A stretch of DNA of 62,300 nt from Candidatus Aerophobota bacterium. GTDB taxonomy: Bacteria; Aerophobota; Aerophobia; Aerophobales; B3-G15. Of the stretch, positions 59,001 to 62,300 are shown in pieces. The notes beneath the pieces are model-generated. The model was not told the DNA's origin, searched no databases, and worked only from the letters and a program-made list of their open reading frames with translations. The position numbers and the translations under genes are program-made. The first letter of the stretch is position 1, and every line of letters starts with the position of its first letter. The stretch is from positions 1-62,300 of the forward strand of contig JAUWZM010000004.1 of NCBI GenBank assembly GCA_030615365.1, given 5' to 3'.

Positions 59001-60890
59001 ATGGAAAAAAAGGTTTTAACTCAAGACAAACATTTCAATACAAAAAAGATAGATAAGAAAAAAACAAAGTTTATTAAATTATCTCTTTTTCTCTCTTTAG
59101 TTATAGCACTTTCTTGTTCTTCTTGTGGTATGGCCGAAGAAATATTTGACCTCGGTAAAATAATAATTATTGCTACAAAGATTCCTGTTCTTTTGAAAGA
59201 TTCTCCTGGTTCAGTAAGTGTTATCACCGAGGAGCAAATAAAATCTTCAGAGGCAAGGGATGTGGGTGAACTGTTGGAAAAGCTGGCAGGAGTAAAGATT
59301 CAAAGCTATGGTTTCAATGGTTTGTGTTCCATCAGAGTAAGAGGAAGTTCTGCCAGTCAAGTTTTAATAATGATTGATGGTCGGCCGATAAATTTAGCTT
59401 CTTCAGGAGATGCTAATCTTTCAGAAATCTTATTGGATAACGTAGAAAGAATTGAAATAGCAAGAGGCCCTTTTTCTGTGTTATATGGACCAGGGGCTTT
59501 GGGAGGTGTAATAAATATCATTACTAAAACTCCCTCTAAAGTTGTGGCACCTCAGATAAAATTATCCCACGGAAGTTTTAATACTAATTCTTACAAGCTT
59601 ATCTGTGAATCAGGTTCGGATAAAATGGGCTATTTTGTTGCTGCTAATGTAGATAATTCTGATGGGTATCGTGAAAATAGTAGAAGAGATGCTTTTGCTC
59701 TTAATGGAAAGCTAACTTATTCTTCATTTACCTTTTCAGGAGAATATTTCCAAAGTAAAACAGGATTGCCGGGATCTACGAGCTGGCCTTCTCTAACTGC
59801 AACTCAGGAGGATCGTAGAAGTTCGTTCGATATTACTTATAAAGGGAAATGGAAACAATCTAATTTTTCAATTAAGAGTTTTATAAATCAAAATCAAATT
59901 GTTTCCGAAGATCATGCTTATGGCACAAAAAATACAATAGAAAACAGAACGTATGGAGTAAATTTTCAACATGATATCCCCTTTGATTTGGCTCACAATC
60001 TTGTTTGGGGAGTTGATTGGAAGGATGATACTGTGAACGCCAGGATAATTGGAGGGGAAAGAAAAGCAACTTCTGGTGCTCTATACTTGCAGGGTAAGAC
60101 AACATTAGTCCCCGATCTCACTTCTTTTCTTGGAGCACGATATGACATTAATTCAATTTATGGCTCGCAAATAAGTCCCCGGGTATCATTTATCTATCAT
60201 CTAAGGGAGTTCACTTCGCTAAGAGCATCCTGGGGAAATGCTTTCCGTGCTCCCACAATGAATGACCTTTACTGGCATGAAGATTACGGGGTATGGGGGA
60301 TGTTTGGAGATCCTAATTTGAAACCTGAGGTATCCTCAGGATACGAGGTTGGTATCGAACATACATTTACTCCTGAGTTCCTTGGAAGAGTAACTTTCTT
60401 CTCAACGCAGGTAGATAATCTCATAAACTGGGCACCAATATCACCTGGTAGTTGGACATGGAAAGTTCAAAACATTGGCAGGGCATCAATGAAAGGCTTT
60501 GAAGGAGAAATAAAAGCGAAGTTTCTTAAGAAATTATCTCTCTCCCTGAACTATACGTATCTTGAAGCTATAGATGAAAAAGAATTTAAGGGGAAATCAT
60601 TGCCTTATCGGCCTAAAAACAAACTTTTTGTGAGTTTAGACTATAATTTAGGGCCCGATATCCAATTCCATCTTGAAAATCAATTTATAGGAGAAAGATA
60701 CACTAATCGAGAGAACTTAGATAAACTTCCCTCCTATAACCTCTTGGGAGCAAAGATAACCTACAGAATGAATAACAAGTTAAAGATCTTTCTTAAAGGA
60801 GATAACCTTTTAAATGAGAAATACGAGGATACTAAGGGTTACCCTATGCCTGGAACAATACTCAAGGGAGGAGTAGAAATCACTCTGTAA
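59001..60890 (+). CDS. btuB: TonB-dependent outer-membrane receptor, BtuB-like
   Basis: The ATG at 59001 follows GAAGGAGG; an in-frame TTG at 58983 lies before that site and is rejected. 629 residues: a long basic N terminus and signal peptide (LSLFLSLVIALSCSSCGMAEE), a TonB-box-like DLGKIIIIATK, the plug domain (SPGSVSVITEEQIKSSEARDVGELLEKLAGVKIQSYG ... GGVINIITK) and a 22-strand-type barrel ending GGVEITL. The riboswitch makes a corrinoid the likely ligand. Energy would come from the ExbB-ExbD-TonB genes just downstream. Confidence 0.92.
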   Translation: MEKKVLTQDKHFNTKKIDKKKTKFIKLSLFLSLVIALSCSSCGMAEEIFDLGKIIIIATKIPVLLKDSPGSVSVITEEQIKSSEARDVGELLEKLAGVKIQSYGFNGLCSIRVRGSSASQVLIMIDGRPINLASSGDANLSEILLDNVERIEIARGPFSVLYGPGALGGVINIITKTPSKVVAPQIKLSHGSFNTNSYKLICESGSDKMGYFVAANVDNSDGYRENSRRDAFALNGKLTYSSFTFSGEYFQSKTGLPGSTSWPSLTATQEDRRSSFDITYKGKWKQSNFSIKSFINQNQIVSEDHAYGTKNTIENRTYGVNFQHDIPFDLAHNLVWGVDWKDDTVNARIIGGERKATSGALYLQGKTTLVPDLTSFLGARYDINSIYGSQISPRVSFIYHLREFTSLRASWGNAFRAPTMNDLYWHEDYGVWGMFGDPNLKPEVSSGYEVGIEHTFTPEFLGRVTFFSTQVDNLINWAPISPGSWTWKVQNIGRASMKGFEGEIKAKFLKKLSLSLNYTYLEAIDEKEFKGKSLPYRPKNKLFVSLDYNLGPDIQFHLENQFIGERYTNRENLDKLPSYNLLGAKITYRMNNKLKIFLKGDNLLNEKYEDTKGYPMPGTILKGGVEITL

Positions 60891-60919
60891 CCTAAATCTG
60901 TAAGTAGAAGGAGGATGTT

Positions 60920-61531
60920 GTGTTGGTATTTTTCTTAAAGGGTGGAGTTGTAATGTGGTTTATCCTGGCCTGTTCCATCATAGCTTTAGGGATAATCATA
61001 GAACGATTATACGGGTTTCATCAGGCAAAGCTGGATATTTCTAAATTTATCTCCAAAGTCGAAAATTTATTGAGAGAGAAAAAACTGGAGAATGCCCTGA
61101 ATCTCTGCCAGGGAGTCCCCAGTCCTCTGGCAGAGATCTGTGCTCTCACCCTTGAAAGCTATAACCTTCCCCGGGACAGAAAGGAGGAGATTTTATCTCA
61201 ATTTAGTTCAGGAAAGATTAAAAAAATGGGCAGGAATCTTAGAATTCTGGGAATAATTGGGCATATTTCACCTCTTTTGGGACTGTTTGGTACAGTTTTA
61301 GGAATGATAAAAACCTTTATGATAGTTGAAAATATAGGAGGAGTTGTAGATTCAAGACTTTTAGCTGGGGGAATCTGGGAAGCTCTTCTCACTACAGCAG
61401 CTGGGCTTACTGTAGCTATACCTGCTTTAGTTGTTTATCATTACCTTGAAGGGAAACTGGAGGATTTTTCTTTAGAGATGAAGGAAATGGTATTTGAAGT
61501 GGAAGAACTATTACGGAAGAGAGAAAAATGA
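60920..61531 (+). CDS. exbB: ExbB/TolQ/MotA-family proton channel protein
   Basis: 203 residues from GTG 60920, with AAGGAGG at correct spacing. Three transmembrane helices: WFILACSIIALGIIIERLYGF, LRILGIIGHISPLLGLFGTVLGMIKTF and EALLTTAAGLTVAIPALVVYHYLEG, which contain the family's channel motifs. It forms the proton channel that powers TonB. It lies 29 bases after the receptor gene and overlaps exbD by four bases, so the riboswitch likely controls all. Confidence 0.93.
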   Translation: MLVFFLKGGVVMWFILACSIIALGIIIERLYGFHQAKLDISKFISKVENLLREKKLENALNLCQGVPSPLAEICALTLESYNLPRDRKEEILSQFSSGKIKKMGRNLRILGIIGHISPLLGLFGTVLGMIKTFMIVENIGGVVDSRLLAGGIWEALLTTAAGLTVAIPALVVYHYLEGKLEDFSLEMKEMVFEVEELLRKREK

Positions 61532-61923
61532 AGGTAATTTCTCGCAAAAAGATCCCTTTAACCTTAGAAATGGCCTCTCTTATAGATATTGTTTTTTTAC
61601 TCCTCATCTTCTTTCTTCTTACCTCCCTTGGCTCCCAACAGATGCAATTAGATCTTCCTGAAGCCTCTACAGCAACCCAATCGCAGGAGAGTTTAAATGT
61701 ATGGATTACTCAAGAAGGAGAGATATTTGTGGAAGAGGAAAAAATAGATCTGGAAACTCTTTTACCCCTTTTATTATCGATGCTCCAACAAAGAGAGAAC
61801 AAAACCATCACTATTAAAGCAGATGCTGAAGTTCCTTTTAAATTACCGGTGAAAGTTATGGATATTGCCAGAAAGGCGGGAGCCAAGGGAGTGAACTTAG
61901 CCACAAGATCATCTGGAAAATAA
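61528..61923 (+). CDS. exbD: ExbD/TolR-family protein
   Basis: 131 residues. A short cytoplasmic N terminus (RKKIPLTLEMASLIDIVFLLLIFFLLTS) contains one helix with the essential Asp in LIDIVFLLLIFF. The periplasmic domain ends DIARKAGAKGVNLATRS. It partners ExbB in energising TonB. Overlaps exbB (ATGA) and is three bases from the next gene. Confidence 0.93.
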   Translation: MKVISRKKIPLTLEMASLIDIVFLLLIFFLLTSLGSQQMQLDLPEASTATQSQESLNVWITQEGEIFVEEEKIDLETLLPLLLSMLQQRENKTITIKADAEVPFKLPVKVMDIARKAGAKGVNLATRSSGK

Positions 61924-61926
61924 ATA

Positions 61927-62300
61927 ATGCGCTGGATAATTATCTCGTTAATTATTCATGGATTGATATTTGTAATTCCTTTTTCCCTTTTTTGGCATCA
62001 AAGAGAAGATGTTGAAATAAGACTAAGCTATAAATTTAAGGAAATAATGAAAGAAAATTCTGAAAAAAGAAAAATACAGAAAAATATTCCTCAGGATTTA
62101 AAGACAGATGCCTTGCAAAAGAATATCTTTGCCAAAGAAAATATTCCCCTGTATCTTTCCTCAACATTTTTAAAGGACAGGGGAATCTTTCCACAGGAAG
62201 CTCCTTTAACTTTTGGTCTTACTGGAATTCACACCCTGCCTTTGTCTCCCATGAAGGAAAAGATACACTATTCTTTGGAAAAGAATAAAGAGAAAATAGA
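61927..62300 (+). CDS. TonB-like energy transducer, N-terminal part (cut by window end)
   Basis: The frame opens at ATG 61927, three bases after the exbD stop, and runs open to the window edge (124 codons). MRWIIISLIIHGLIFVIPFS is a single N-terminal transmembrane anchor with the His seen in TonB anchors (S-x-x-x-H). The following region is charged and rich in Lys/Glu rather than the usual Pro repeats. Identification as TonB rests mainly on the anchor and position after exbBD; the diagnostic C-terminal domain is outside the window. Confidence 0.6.
   Translation, partial: MRWIIISLIIHGLIFVIPFSLFWHQREDVEIRLSYKFKEIMKENSEKRKIQKNIPQDLKTDALQKNIFAKENIPLYLSSTFLKDRGIFPQEAPLTFGLTGIHTLPLSPMKEKIHYSLEKNKEKI

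Overview
The window reads as chromosome from an AT-rich, uncultivated diderm bacterium. The outer membrane is implied by a TonB-dependent receptor with ExbB, ExbD and a TonB-like protein, plus a predicted beta-barrel protein. Housekeeping genes (gyrA, gyrB, accA, fabD, nadC, nadX, ctpA) are bacterial. I cannot name the phylum from sequence alone; a candidate-phylum lineage (Aerophobetes/Atribacterota/Omnitrophota-like) is a guess. No tRNA or rRNA gene was recognised.

Layout. 1-8 kb: end of a methyltransferase, a DUF1287 protein, a DUF4139 protein, a divergent ketol-acid-reductoisomerase-like protein, two FAH-fold proteins and a class II aldolase-like protein behind a strong divergent promoter. 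8-12 kb: CDP-alcohol phosphatidyltransferase, two flavodoxin-fold proteins and a Na/Pi cotransporter. 12-16.6 kb: an accessory patch with an intact hicBA pair between imperfect direct repeats, a second hicB with truncated hicA, a DNA-methyltransferase remnant, a duplicated fragment of an orphan gene, a REP-like double hairpin and a 48-bp direct repeat. 16.6-22.8 kb (minus): an accA-gyrB-gyrA-fabD operon. 23-30.4 kb (minus): an envelope protein, YibQ-like deacetylase, CtpA, PHP phosphatase, amino-acid permease, and nadX-nadC behind a strong promoter overlapped by an inverted repeat.

30.8-41 kb (minus): a LacI-controlled cluster with two UroD-family proteins, a Dpp/Opp-type transporter (binding protein and two permeases, no ATPase), a nucleoside hydrolase and ribokinase. 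It suggests uptake and breakdown of a nucleoside- or sugar-like compound.

41-54.6 kb: a defence island. A solitary diverged copy of the local CRISPR repeat (41414-41450) sits behind an extended -10 box. It is followed by an MNT/HEPN pair whose promoter carries two inverted repeats, a 3-methyladenine DNA glycosylase and a DUF3467 protein, then a complete type III-A operon: cas6, cas10/csm1, csm2, csm3, csm4, csm5, csm6 (CARF-HEPN), cas1, cas2. An array of 10 identical 37-nt repeats and 9 spacers follows. Key catalytic motifs (HD, GGDD, Csm3 Asp, HEPN R-N-x5-H, Cas1 E/H/D) are present. Spacers are strongly C-rich and G-poor on the transcribed strand, as expected for crRNAs antisense to mRNA. 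Two REP-like palindromic elements lie just past the array.

55-62.3 kb: a diguanylate cyclase (Cache-PAS-GGDEF), an M23 endopeptidase, then a cobalamin riboswitch with terminator controlling a BtuB-like receptor followed by exbB, exbD and a TonB-like gene cut by the window edge. The most interesting unexplained signal is the solitary CRISPR-repeat copy beside the MNT/HEPN promoter.
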